A stretch of 64,000 bases of DNA, taken from assembly GCA_022577435.1 (NCBI GenBank), contig JAKOON010000018.1:7401656-7465655 (forward strand), given 5' to 3'. Made by a program: the position numbers and the translations under genes. The notes under the pieces are model-generated. The model did not search any database. It saw nothing but the letters and a program-made list of their open reading frames with translations, and was not told the origin of the DNA. Below are positions 13,161-24,832 of the stretch, piece by piece; the first letter of the stretch is position 1, and each line of letters begins with the position of its first letter. This stretch comes from Embiotoca jacksoni. Taxonomy: Eukaryota > Chordata > Actinopteri > Embiotocidae.

Positions 13161-15115
13161 TGCGGTTAAAAGTATCAAGGATGCAGAGACTGATGTTGAC
13201 CGACAACCCAGCAAACAGACGTTCAGGGACAGCACAGAGAGCATTAGACTCAGACAGGAACACTTGCAGAAAGAGGCAGAAATAGGCCGATACAAGGCAG
13301 GCTGGCTCTCAGCGCCGGCAGCACATATTCAATCAATCATTTATTGAAGCTGTAATTCTCCCGTCTGCTGCTGAGATGGCATCGCAGCAGAGCAGCGTGT
13401 CCGACACCGTGATCCTTTTTTCTCTTTATCTCCTGCTGATGAAGGTCGAGTTTCTGTATGTGGTGCACTTTAGGCTGCATTTTTGTCTCTGTTTATCTGA
13501 AGTTATGACTCATGCTCATCTGATTCAGTGTATTTCAAAACAAACTGCTGAGATGTGAAATGTGTCTAAGTGGGAATTTTTTTTCCCCAGAACAGATATT
13601 CTGTGTTTATAACAGTAAAAACACAGTGTGCCCTTTATCTGAATATAGGCTGAGCCACTTTTTGTTCTACCCCCATGAATTATTAATAGAGTAGCAACAC
13701 AAAACATGACCATACTGTAAATCATTGCTTTAAGCTTAGTTGAGTTAAAGGTGTTTGCTATGTGGTGGACGTCTGGATTTCACACTTCAATGTTTGCAAC
13801 CAAAGTGAAGCTGAAAACGTTCCTTTTTTGAGGAGGTGGTTCAGGTTTTTGTCATTGTGGCCCTCTGAGAAAGCATTGTGATGCAGTCTTTCACCCAGTG
13901 ATGCCGAGGGAGGACTGTTTTCATGTTTTGTACTTGTGTTTTTATATTTACAATATATACTTGTGATTATGTACAGTTTTGTGGTAATTGTGATGCACCA
14001 GCAATTCAGGCAGCAACAATCCGGCCTCTGATGTTGCCTTCAAAACTCGACTGCTTTTATTGACTAGAAATAGTAATTTTCAGACTTTCATAAAAACTTG
14101 GTAATTGGTTTTCAGTATGGTATTTAGAGTCTATAGCCATGCTGAGGCGGCACTGAGGCCAAGTGGTGCTTTGAACATGCTCACAGTAGCAATGCTACCG
14201 TGCTAATGTGTAGCAGGTAGGTACCGTGTTTACGCAAAACACGACTAATAGAAATGTCATTTGTTCGATGGTATTTAGTTACAAACCAAATATTGGGTAA
14301 ATTAAGTTTTGACTTAATGATGGTAGCTGTCTCATTATCATTACCAGACTCATTAGGATTTATCATCTGGGAACCGTTAATATCTGTACAGATTTTATTG
14401 CAATACATCTAGCCTAGTAGCTGTTGTGATATTTAAGTCTGGAAAAAGTGTTAGAGTGAGCGACCCTCAGACTAACAGCTAAAAAAATGTACACTAATTT
14501 GTGCTTACAACAGATCACATGCTTACTAGAAAACTCACTTAATTTTAAAATACCCTCACGTAAATCGAACCAAAAGGAACCTGAAACATTAAAAAGGACC
14601 TGTTGTGTTTTTCGGCATTATCCATTATTATACAATGTCGGATAATATGATTAAACATGGCTAAAGTCTCAAACAATGAGGCAAATGTCTGTAAAAGTAA
14701 TTCTTTGAAGAAAAATCTCAGTTTGCATTAGCTGATGTCCCCTTCACGGATTTCCTTACATGGTCATGTGCTTCAGCCACAGCGTGCCACAAAGTGCAGA
14801 CCAATGGTGCATCAGGTCCAACAGCAGAATAACATTTTGCCAGTTACCACATTTCCCACATGTGCACCTTTTACCAGGGCACATATAGACACAAATGTGT
14901 ATATGGCTTGTGATTAAAACACTAAATTCACCGTTATGTCGCACAATACACACGATGTAAGTGTGTTTTTTAGGAAACGTCCGGCTGTTGTCTTTGTTGC
15001 TGTGGATGTTGGCTCCTTCCAGTCAAGAACGTGAAATGATGTAAGTAAGTTTACAGGTTCCTTTTGATACCTCGGTAACAGAAAGATGATTTTTTTTTTC
15101 CTGTCAGTCAGCTGG

Positions 15116-15165
15116 TCCCTAACCCCGCCCCTAACCCCAACCCCAACCCTAACCTTAACCCCCCC
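15116..15165 (+). repeat. Degenerate telomere-like (CCCTAA)-type stretch
   Basis: About 50 bases of CCCTAACCCC, CCCAACCC and CCTAACC variants, resembling imperfect C-strand telomere repeats. It is short and impure, so it could be an old interstitial telomeric patch or simple C/A-rich sequence. Confidence 0.5.
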
Positions 15166-15597
15166 ACATCACAGCAACCAATCACAGGCAGTGTCCCTCC
15201 TGCTGCTTTTTTTTTTAATGCAGTTACTCTTAAGGTTGTATACTGTGAACTGCCTGTTTTTGTGCAGTATTTTTTTTTTTTTTATCATATCAGCAATCAT
15301 GGTACAATGTACTGTACTATGTATGTAAAATGGTTCATCTTGTATAATGTGTGTTTAAAATTCTTTACTTCATACACAGACCATGGCCGACAGTACCTAT
15401 TGCAGTTACTGCTTACTGTTATCTGTGTACTGTAAAAAAACACACATCTCCAATAAGCCATCTTCGTGCTTTTCTTTTGGTCCAATAGCTTTTTGAATGA
15501 CTTATTTAGCTTAATAACGAGGAGGATGTTCTCTGTTTATCTTAAAAATCCAAGTCTCAGAATTAAAGATGTGACGGCAGCTTACAGGCTCTAGTTG

Positions 15598-15897
15598 TTT
15601 GGTTCCTTGGGTGGCTGTGGCTCAGACGGTAGAGTGGGTTGAACACTAATCGGAAGGTTGGTGGTTCAATCCCCAGCTCCTCCTGCCCACATGCCCAAGT
15701 GTCCCTGAGCAAGACACCGAACCCTAAGTTGCTCCCGATGGTGTACCATCGGTGTGTGAATGTGCTCCTGATGGCAGCACCCTGCATGGTGATCTGTCTC
15801 ATTAGTGTTTGAATGGGAAAACCATGTTAAAGCACTTTGAGACCAAGAGGTGATAAAGAGCTACACAAGTACAGACCATTTACCATTCCTTGTTGCC
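15598..15897 (+). mobile_element. tRNA-derived SINE
   Basis: The 5' part has an RNA polymerase III A box (TGGCTCAGACGGTAGAG, from 15618) and B box (GGTTCAATCCC, 15663-15673) about 45 bases apart, as in tRNA-derived SINEs. The body has 'CCCTGAGCAAGACACCGAACC'-like sequence. The 3' part ends 'AGCTACACAAGTACAGACCA' then TTTACCATT, a tail common in teleost SINEs that borrow a LINE 3' end. It does not fold into an intact tRNA gene. Confidence 0.8.
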
Positions 15898-16058
15898 ATC
15901 TAAACCAGGGCCAGTCAGTAAATGTATGATCTTTTCCCTCAAATGAATCCTGCACCTTTCTGAATACGTACTGTAGTGTGTTTGCAGGCCAACTGACAGA
16001 TTGTGGTAATAAACACGACACGTCAAGCCATCTTGATTCTAACAGTGGCACCGTGTAG

Positions 16059-16064
16059 ACTTTA
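16059..16064 (-). terminator. Candidate poly(A) signal of fbxo45
   Basis: The minus strand reads AATAAA (in CTGAAAATAAAGTC), about 800 bases beyond the fbxo45 stop, with no other gene in between. Other AATAAA variants occur nearer the stop, so this is only one candidate. Confidence 0.3.
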
Positions 16065-16858
16065 TTTTCAGGCCTTATAAACGTACAGTATCTGTAGTAC
16101 CATGGATAAAACCAAGAAATAAATAATGTGGAATACTACAGTAGCACATTAAAAAGGACACACTTTATCATGTTACAGGTAAAGTTTCCACCATCACGGG
16201 ATGAGTATTTGACAAGGGGAAGTGTTTCAGTCCACACCTCGCTATCCATGCACATGCATGACAGTTGGTCCGCATGTCCTCGATGTTTATTTCTATCACA
16301 ATGTAACATGAGGTCACACTGATTTGGCATAAAATTAAACTCGTCATTGATTACACTGTATATACAATGAGTTGTTTCCATTAACTCATACAACCGTTAG
16401 CTACCGACACCAACTGCTGTTTCACTTTGTTAAAATGTTAAAGTATTTGCCACACATGAGGGTAGTTTTGGCCTTGTTGAAGCAGACATAAAATCTCATG
16501 TAAATGTTCAGCACTACTAGTCTGACTTGCATGAAATTAAATTATGATCCCCGTACTGTGAATAAATCAGTCCAGCAGCTAAACTGTAAAAGTGGAGACT
16601 TCCACGATGATACAGAAACATGTTTATGACGGTCCCCCACACATTTCCTTTCTCCCACCCCGTGGCTTGTTTAGTCCAAAAACTGACTCTGGCTTCATGT
16701 TGAGCTGTATTAGAAATGCAGACATTTCTCTTTGTGAATAAACACGAGCGACTTCAGCCTCCGACACGGTACAACGAACAGAGTCTGTTGACAGAAAAAA
16801 AGTCCTGCACTCGCCAGGAGCCTGTAGGTTTTCGATGGTGGCACCGGTTGTTCCGCTT

Positions 16859-19102
16859 CTAGCCGTCCAGAGGTTTTCCCAGGTACACCATGGTGACTTC
16901 GGTGTTGCCGTACACTGCGGACACAGCGGGGAACAGGCAGGCTTTGGGCAGTCCGCGAAACGCTATTCCGAGAAACTCAAAACCCCTCTCGAAGGCTAAA
17001 GTCTTGTCATCCATGTCTAGAATCACTCGTATTCTTTCTCCGATCTGTGGACAAACAGGATCACACTGGAGTGTTGGATTATACAATCAGTCTCTTAATA
17101 TATCATTCAAGATATGATGAGAACACAAATGACGTACACATGTTGCTCCTACCTGATATTTGGGTGCGTTGTTACACTGCGGGAAATTTCCGTTGACCTC
17201 CCCGTTATGAAGCAGGTTGTTGTCGACCAGGTTCCAGCCCCAGCTCTGGTCGTCGCTGCCCAGCAACGCCACGTAGCCCTGGCACTGCATCATCGCACGC
17301 TTTGTAGCGATACCTATCACCGCCACGGTGCCCAGGGGCCCTTCCCACCAGATTTCCCAGGCGTGCCGGCCTTCCAAAAAGCCAATTTTGCCGCGCGCAC
17401 CGTCCGTGCTCTGGGCGATGGGGTTGCGGTGCAGGGTGAAGCCATTCTTCTTCACGTACACGTTGCGGGAGCAGTCGTGGGAGCTCAGAGCGTATTGGAA
17501 GGCTTTGAGCTGTAGAGGAAGCCACGAAAATGAATAGTTAGTTTACAGCTGGCATGGTTAAAAAAAAAAAAAAAAAAAAAAAATCTAAATTCTAAAGATT
17601 TGGAAAACATATTCTATTAGACATGGTTGGAAAAGGTGAGACGTGGTGTTTCATTTTCCATCTTACTTGCACCAATCAGGGATCAAAGCTTTTGTAAGAT
17701 GTTTGATACTGTATTTTGTGAGGAGATGGTTAAAGGTTGCTACATACAATTGGATATAAAGACATCAATTTCCTCATATTCAGACTGGATGAAACAGATT
17801 TCGCTCAAAATTTCAAACCAGATGTTGGCATTTTAAAGTAAAGATAAATAAATATGTATTTAAAATGTCCAGTTCCTTCAGCAAGTTGTTGGCCAATAGG
17901 TTTGCACACTGACAGGGATCCGACCTCCCACACAACACATTACTGCAACACAGTCAAGTTGTGCAAGCTACTGTTGATAATGACCCTGATAAAGACCTGG
18001 GTGGGCCTTCTTTAATACAAATTGCCATGTAAAAACAAAGGCATTAACATTTTCCACAGTGTTGTTTTGTTTTGAAGGAGACTTGCATTTTCCCATTTTG
18101 GACTGAGACTTTATTCCACCTGCACAACGAGCCCTTTACAAGATAGAATAAGCACAATACACCTGGAGTATGCAAGGAGCACCTGTATGCAACCAGGACA
18201 AAGACCCAGCAGCGCTTGTACTCCTTTGTGTTCATGTCTAGTATTTGACAAAATCACTGGTTGTCAAAGAGACGTCTGGGGCCATCACAGTATCTTTGAG
18301 GAGTAGTTGCATGGCCCCAAGATTCATGCACACAGTCCCATTCAGATACTGCTTGTTTTACTTTCAGTGGCCCTACCGTTTCTTTACTCTAATTAATAAG
18401 AACATGACCCTCAATACTGTCTCCAGTGATAAAATAGACTCACTATCTAATGTGGGCTTGTGACAACAAAACAACAGCTAGTTCAGCCTGCTCAGTTTAA
18501 TCTCCAATACTTTTCTCTTTTGTATCTTTGTAAACCTACACATGTATCTATTTTATAAGGAAAAACTGTGCAAGAAACACTTTGAGTCTTCTCCTGACAG
18601 TCATGAATGCAGCTGGTAGATATATGATGAAGACCATGCTGTCACTCGTGTTCCGTGTTTGCTGAGCAAAGGTGTCATTAAAAAGGTAGATTTTTTGTTT
18701 TGTTTTTTTGAATGGAGTTCGTCATGAACCACCACCCCCAGAGAACAGAGGGAGTAATATTGCCGGTAAACCTACTTTCCCCTTGTAGGTAGGGAGGTTG
18801 CACAGGATGTCAGACCGCAAAGCTTCGTCGCTCAGTGTCCGGGTGGAGAGGCTGCGCCACACCTCGCTGTTCTCATCCGCCAGGATATTGTACCAGTGCC
18901 AGCAGACCAGCGAACACTGCATCAGGTCGGACATCTCCAAATAGGAGAAAACGTGCTCCAGGACCCGGGCAGGCAACCTACCGGCCACCCCGCCGCTTCC
19001 TCCGCCTGCAGCGGCGTAGGGGGAGCCGGCGGAGCTGCAACTGGCTGCCGCTGCTGCGCCCAAACAGGAGGAGCCTCCTCCCCCACCGGCCGCTACGGAC
19101 AT
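16859..19102 (-). CDS. fbxo45: F-box/SPRY domain-containing protein 1 (Fbxo45)
   Basis: Fbxo45 is the substrate adaptor that works with the giant RING ligase MYCBP2/PHR in neurons and synapses. Three coding exons, 19102-18776, 17509-17153 and 17044-16859, join in phase 0 (donors GTAGGT, GTAGGA; acceptors CTCTACAG, GTCCACAG) and give 289 residues (human 286). Residues 1-40 are a low-complexity Gly/Ala/Ser leader. About 41-88 are the F-box (LPARVLEHVFSYLEMSDL). About 110-285 are the SPRY domain, containing GRHAWEIWWEGPLG and GSDDQSWGWNLVDN, and the protein ends VYLGKPLDG. Conservation with the mammalian protein is very high. The first exon is GC-rich. It lies head-to-head with fam168b and next to nrros, as in human 3q29 for nrros. 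Confidence 0.97.
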
Positions 19103-20050
19103 TATTCCCCCCGCTGCTCTTCACCGACCACACCAGCCGAGCGAATAGTTTCACCTCACGCCGTAGGAAGACTCCTAGCGGGAGTTAAATAGCAACATTT
19201 CACCTGTAAAACAACACATAGGTCGCACTAAAACCACAACAGTATGGTCGCGACTCTTCCCAGTTCAATGGCTGAATGGAAACGATGCGTCAAGGTCCTG
19301 GAAGATCGAGAACACCTATTACATCACTGTCAAAGAAACATGGACATTCATTTGTCCAAAAAATATTAATTACCTTAAATGTTTGCTGAAGTCGTCTAAA
19401 TGCAGTGCTGTCAAGCTGTCAGGTAAAGAAAAGCCCCTGTTCGAGCCAAATATATTTTATCACCTGCAAGGACCGTAGAGCAGCCATAATAATGAGCGCA
19501 GAGGATCGCTACAGCGCAGTGTTACGTAGAGTATGTTGTTTTAATTTTAAAAGTATAGGGATTGTATGGCAAAAAAAAAACATCCAAAATTAACTATTAA
19601 ATAAGGATGACATTTTCTTCTCAATAAATGTTTTTTTTTTTTTTTTTTTTTTTTTTATCTGACCTGTTCAGTCCCCTTTGTTTGGAGTCATAATCCGCGA
19701 CCATCTTTTTGTGTTTGTGAAGAAAAAAAATAAAATAAAAAATTCAACACCTTTTTGATTTGGTGTATGAATACCAAATAATACTTATTTCAGGAAAAAC
19801 AAAAAAAAATCAAGTCACTTGATCAAACATAACGTTTTGTATATTATGCTGCTTAGACCACGTGACACGTGCACGGAAGTGACGCAGAGTGCTCCAAAGA
19901 GTTAAAGCAAAGCATCTGGGAGCAGGAGGAAAAAAAAAAAAAAAAAAAAAAAAGAAAAAAGAAAAAGAAACAGCAGCTAGCTACGTTTCATTTTTTTTTT
20001 GCACCAGAAGACGAGAGGAGGAGACTAACGGACGATCAAAGCGGGTCACG
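19103..20050. promoter_or_regulatory. Shared 5' region of fbxo45 and fam168b
   Basis: The two genes diverge from this interval. The fbxo45 ATG is at 19102, and a strong donor (CACG then GTAAGT) at 20050/20051 marks the end of a probable non-coding first exon of fam168b that starts somewhere near 19860-19960. GC-rich sequence with many CpGs runs from about 18900 to 19260 and from 20050 to 20380, suggesting a divergent CpG-type promoter. Long poly(T) (19630-19657) and poly(A) (about 19930-19972) tracts lie between. Confidence 0.45.
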
Positions 20051-21269
20051 GTAAGTTATTTGCGGGTTATTGTGGAGACGGGGGGGCAGATTTGTGAGTT
20101 TTAGGTGTTAAGCGTGCGGGACAGAGGGGCGCACAGCTGAGTGGGAGAGCCTTGCCTCCGTGGTGCTGCGCGGCCTGTTGACAAAGCTGCGTGCTTGTCC
20201 CGGGGACGGTCCGGCGCCCTGGCGCGGTCACACAGGTGATTGGGTTGTTTTTTTTTTAAAGCAGGTCGGTGCGTCCCGCGGGGAGAGACTACCTGCAGCG
20301 GCACACGTCGCCGCGGTTTACCGCAGGAGGTGCGAGCTCCTGCGGGGCTGAGCCAGCTACCAGAGCCCGGCTCGGCTGCGTTCATCTTTACACAAATTCC
20401 TCCACTTAAAGGTTGCCATCTTTATTTTTTTTTTTATTTTTTTTTTTGAGGCTACATATCCAACGTCACCTTTAAGATACGCGGAGACCTTGTTATTATG
20501 AAGACCTCCGAGCTTAAAGGCAAACCGGCTGGCAGCACTTTATTAGATTTGTTTTTTTTATAAATGTAATGTAGAATATAAATAAATATATTATATATAT
20601 GTGTGATATAAATATATATATCTTAGAGCTCATGTCGTCCTCTGTGTGTTTTGGTGCAAGGGGAGATTGAGAATGGACATACATATCGCCAAATTATACT
20701 GTTTTGGTTGCTTTTTTCTTTTTGAAAATGAGACGATTTGTTTAAAATATGGGTTGTTTTATTCCGTAAACAGTCAGACTCCAAACTAAATACGGGTTTG
20801 AACTCTCTCCATAACTGCGTAATGTGCTCATGTACAACTCGTGATTAATTTCCCCGTCTTCGCATTTAGAAGTAGTTTAATTCCCCTGTGAAGGTTTTTT
20901 TTTTTTTTCTTTGGATGACTTGAAAAGTGATGTAATGGTATCTGAATCACCGCTAGGGGTCAGCACGGAGGCACAACGGAACTGTTGCCAAATTTCTTCT
21001 TCTTTTTTTTTTTTTTTTTTCCAACTAATGAGCATCATGTGGGGGCAGAAGTCAAGGCTCTCCTCCGGAAATAGATTCAAGAAACTTGAATAATTCTGCA
21101 AACGCAAATATAAATGACTGAATGTCATAAAACTATTTCCAAATCTATGTGTGATTTTTTTTTTTTTTTTTTGCATTGTTAAGAACAGAATGTCCAATTA
21201 CAATGAGAGAGGAAAACTGATGTTCTTGCAGTGATATGTTGAATATGCATGTTATTTAAAAAAACAAAC

Positions 21270-21530
21270 CAAAAAAATGTTGTATTTCCAATCTATGAGC
21301 ATCTGTAGACAGAATATAAACGATAAAGAACCGACAGTGATTATGTGACAACATCATTTTAAACTGAACATCTTTTGGTTTTGGACTGTTTATCGGGACA
21401 AAACAAGATATTTTAGGCTCCACGTTGGTTTTTGGTAAACAGTTGTTGACATTTTTCACCATTTTCTGGCATTTTAAAAGCCCAACAGCTAACTGATTGA
21501 TCCAGAAAGCATGTAAAGAATAGTTATTTG
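21270..21530 (+). repeat. MITE family A, copy 2
   Basis: This shares with the copy at 700-1035 the blocks TTGGACTGTTTATCGGGACA, AAACAAGATATTTTAGGC and CATTTTTCACCATTTTCTGG, ending near GTTATTTGCAGC. It lies in the first intron of fam168b. Confidence 0.55.
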
Positions 21531-22374
21531 CAGCTTTGCGCTGAAATGTAAAGTGCTGCCATAATGCATTAGTATTTGATGTCTAGACTTAATAGCTGCA
21601 GCAGTGATTTGGGTTTAAGTGATGGAAATGTAATCATGTTCCACACGGGAGAGCTACAGTAAAAGAGGTCTATGAATAGAGTTGTTGCTGGTAAAGCTGG
21701 GAGCCTCTTTCTACAAAGGCCAACAAACCAATTTACACCGTTAACATCTCAGATATGCCAATGTCCAGTTTTGTATAAATATATGAGGAAAGCTTTTGCC
21801 AACTAGTTATGGACCAGTTAAATATCAGTTATCAGCAACTGCAGCAGTGGCGAACACCTTTCTGCAGGCAGCTCAGTAATTAGTATTTGACTTACCCGGG
21901 GGATCTTTTATTAAAGAGGTTAATTCTCCTCTTTAATTAGCCATCAGTAACTCTAAATAAATACCAATTTTAGGCGCGTAGGAACCAAACTCTGAGACGC
22001 AAACAAACAGACGGGAGATTTGTTCTTTGGATTGCAGATAGGTGCGGTACAAATCTGAAATACAAAGGGTGTTGCTTCCAAATGCAAGACAAAAACATGT
22101 CTTCTGACATTTAGTTTTTAAACCCATCATGCAGCACTTTCCCTTACTGGGTTGAAACTTTCCTGATTGGTTACAAAGCGAGACAAGGAAGTCATGGAGA
22201 GTCTCGGGTTGGTTATGAATTAATTACATGATTCCTTTGATTTCGCACTCTCGGCCGCCGGAGGGCGCTGTCACCCAAAGTATTACATGGACCCATTGTG
22301 ATTTAACGCCTGTCTTCTTTTATCAACCTTGAACTCTATGATTTAAAACCTGTCTGGACTTCCTCAGGCTAGGA

Positions 22375-22444
22375 AGCCTTTTGATAAGAGACAATCATTC
22401 CCTTAGGGGAACATAAGGGAATGATAGTCTCTTGTCCAAAGGCT
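22375..22444 (+). repeat. Perfect-length hairpin (31-bp arms, 8-nt loop)
   Basis: The left arm (22375-22405, starting AGCCTTTTGATAAGAG) and right arm (22414-22444, ending GTCCAAAGGCT) are reverse complements with three mismatches, separated by GGGGAACA. It lies in the first intron of fam168b. Length and shape would suit a microRNA precursor or a fold-back element. I recognise no known microRNA seed in it. Confidence 0.85.
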
Positions 22445-22764
22445 CTTATCAACAGTGCTCACTTTGTTTCCACGGACTCCTGCAGCATGCTCTCATCGAG
22501 ATAGAAGGTGTTTACCACGAAGTTTACAGGTTTACACAGATTCAAAATAACATGCACACTTTGGTTGTGAAAATGACGTTGTTCTTTTAGATATGATAAA
22601 CGCATCTGAAAAATATTTTAAAAATACATTATTTATAAGAAAAGGCAACATCCTTCAACATTTTGAATCAAATTTAAGTTTTCCATCATTCACTTTGCAG
22701 CGACTACTTAAATTAACATTCTCTTCCCTTCTGTCATTGCAGCATCTGTAAGTAGGCAACCACG

Positions 22765-24056
22765 ATGAATCCAATATACAGCCCTGCACCAACAGGGGTC
22801 CCCTTTACCAACACTAAGGGCATCGGATACCCAGGTACATCTATGTGATCATAGTGGTGGTTTAAGCAGATCTATTTAATACAATATATATATAACATTT
22901 AAAAAAAATAGGCCAAATTTTTCTTGTCTATCCTGTCCCAGCAGCAGGATTCCCGGTTGGCTACGCAGCAGCCGCCCCAGCATACACTCCTAATGTCTAC
23001 GCAGGAGCGAACCAAGCCTTCGCCGGTGGTGAGAATAAAGGGCTACTCAAATAAACTGGAGTTTAGATGAAAATATTTGAGAGTTGTACCCTCCAGTTGC
23101 TCCAGAATTAATAGCGTTTGATTAAAATGATCACATTAAAAGTATTTTAAGTGAACTAGGTGTAACCAAAAGAAGGATTTTAAAATGCACTCTTATCAAT
23201 TGAGAATCTTACAAGTTAATATATAGCCTGAACATTTGTATGTATTGTTCCTCTGTCCCAGACTCTTAAAAAAAAAAATATAGTGATTGGATAGATTTAC
23301 TGTTTGCAGAGCTACACAGCCAAGTGCTTCTGCAAGGATTTGTTGTCCTTGTTCCAAAATTAACGGCACTAATGTGAAGTGTCTTCCTCCCACTGCAGGC
23401 TACGCTCCAGGAACGCCATTCAAAATGTCCTGCTCTCCCAGCACGGGGAATGTGCCACCATACTCCTCCTCACCAAACCCCTACCATGCTGCTGTTTACC
23501 CGGTCAGGAGCACCTATCCCCAGCAGAACCCCTACGCACAGGTCAGTATGTTTGCGTTGACGAAGGACGGCTGATTTATAAAAAGTTGTACCGTTCCACT
23601 TCATTCTGATGGAGCAGTCTTAATTTAGTGCTTCTGTTTGCATTTCAGGCCCTAATACCTTCACAACAACAAGGCCCGTATTACACACAGCCTCTGTATG
23701 CTGCACCGCCTCATGTCATCCATCACACGACTGTGGTCCAGCCGAATGGGATGCCTGCGGCCATGTACGCCCCGCCTATCCACCCTCCCCGCCACAACGG
23801 TGTCTCCATGGGGATGGTAGCAGGCACCACTATGGCCATGTCAGCTGGTGAGCTGCGAGCGATTCATCCCCTCAGCGTTTCTATTGAATACAAATGCATG
23901 ATCTGAAGCTAATTCCCGTTGTTCGCGTCACTCTGCTTCTCAGGAACTTTGCTGACAACTCAATCACCAGCGCCGGTTTCCCCCCACCAAGTCACGATGC
24001 CCACGTATCGGACTCCTGGCACACCCAGCTACAGCTACGTGCCCCCACAGTGGTGA
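22765..24056 (+). CDS. fam168b: FAM168B / myelin-associated neurite-outgrowth inhibitor (MANI)
   Basis: FAM168B is a small proline- and tyrosine-rich membrane-associated protein of neurons reported to limit axon outgrowth. Five coding exons, 22765-22834, 22945-23028, 23399-23541, 23649-23847 and 23944-24056, give 202 residues (human 195). Conserved blocks are the start MNPIYSPAPTGVP, GYPAGFPVGYAAAAPAY, PPYSSSPNPY, YYTQPLYAAPPHVIHHTTVV, GMVAGTTMAMSAGTLL and the C-terminus YSYVPPQW. The GYAAAAPAY and C-terminal signatures fit FAM168B better than its paralogue FAM168A. The second exon has a tandem CAGCAG acceptor, so a one-alanine variant (203 residues) is possible. An ALIPSQQ insertion precedes GPYYTQPLY. 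A non-coding first exon ends at 20050. The 3' UTR appears long. Confidence 0.95.
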
Positions 24057-24790
24057 AGAGAGGGAATCGTGAGTACCATGGATGGAAGCGGTTAGAGAAC
24101 AATGAAAACTACCTGCAGGTTTCATGTAAATATTGATGCGTGTTATTCTCTCTGCAGGTGAGAAGATGGTAGATATGCATTCACACTCTACTCCAGTGTT
24201 TTTTGCTCTCGGTGGAGACCTGCCCCCGCAGTGTCTGCACCCAGTTACTCTTCTTCCAGCATAATGTGAATCTAAAACCCAACTACATATAAAGAGGCCC
24301 ATTTTGGATAGGGAGGGAGGGGGGGTGACTAATAGGTCCATCCTCATGAGCCCTCTTAATGGAATAAGGTTGCATTCCACGCCACACCACCCCCCCCCCC
24401 CTCCAGCGCCTCGACAGCCTGCTGCATATCTCACATCAAACTGCAAAGCATCCATGCAAACTTTTTGTGGACTGTCATGCAGGTTTTTATAGCTTAAACT
24501 CGTAAGTGGTGAAAAGGGAGTTTGGAATTTTTTGTTGTTTTCTTTTTTTTCATTTGGGGGATGCATATGATGTTGAATGCATGCGCGCGTGTGTATATAT
24601 GTATATGTGTGTGTGTGTGTGTGTATATATGTATATGTGTGTATGTATAGAATATGTATATGTATATATATATATACATTTATTTATTTATATATATGTA
24701 TATATATATATGTATATAGATACATATGTATGTATATATATATGTATGTGTATATATATATACATATATATGTGTGTATACATATATATG

Positions 24791-24832
<42 letters not shown>

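Larger units (their letters stand above)
9760..15597. other. Intergenic region between nrros and the SINE
   Basis: No supported gene. It contains a short CA stretch (about 10157-10190), the large CAGG/CAGA array (12675-13160), a weak teleost repeat relic with alternating 'ATGCTA' motifs near 14180-14225, and a degenerate telomere-like stretch (15116-15165). Nothing was recognised in about 10200-12650 or 13170-14150. Confidence 0.6.

Noticed and set aside
15598..15680. Functional tRNA gene
   Set aside because: A and B boxes are present but there is no cloverleaf or anticodon arm, and the downstream tail is SINE-like.
17087..17525. Additional open frames on both strands across fbxo45 exon 2
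   Set aside because: They are shadows of a highly conserved SPRY exon on the minus strand.
23964..24566. 200-residue minus-strand frame
   Set aside because: It is antisense to the last fam168b exon and its 3' UTR, with no recognisable protein.
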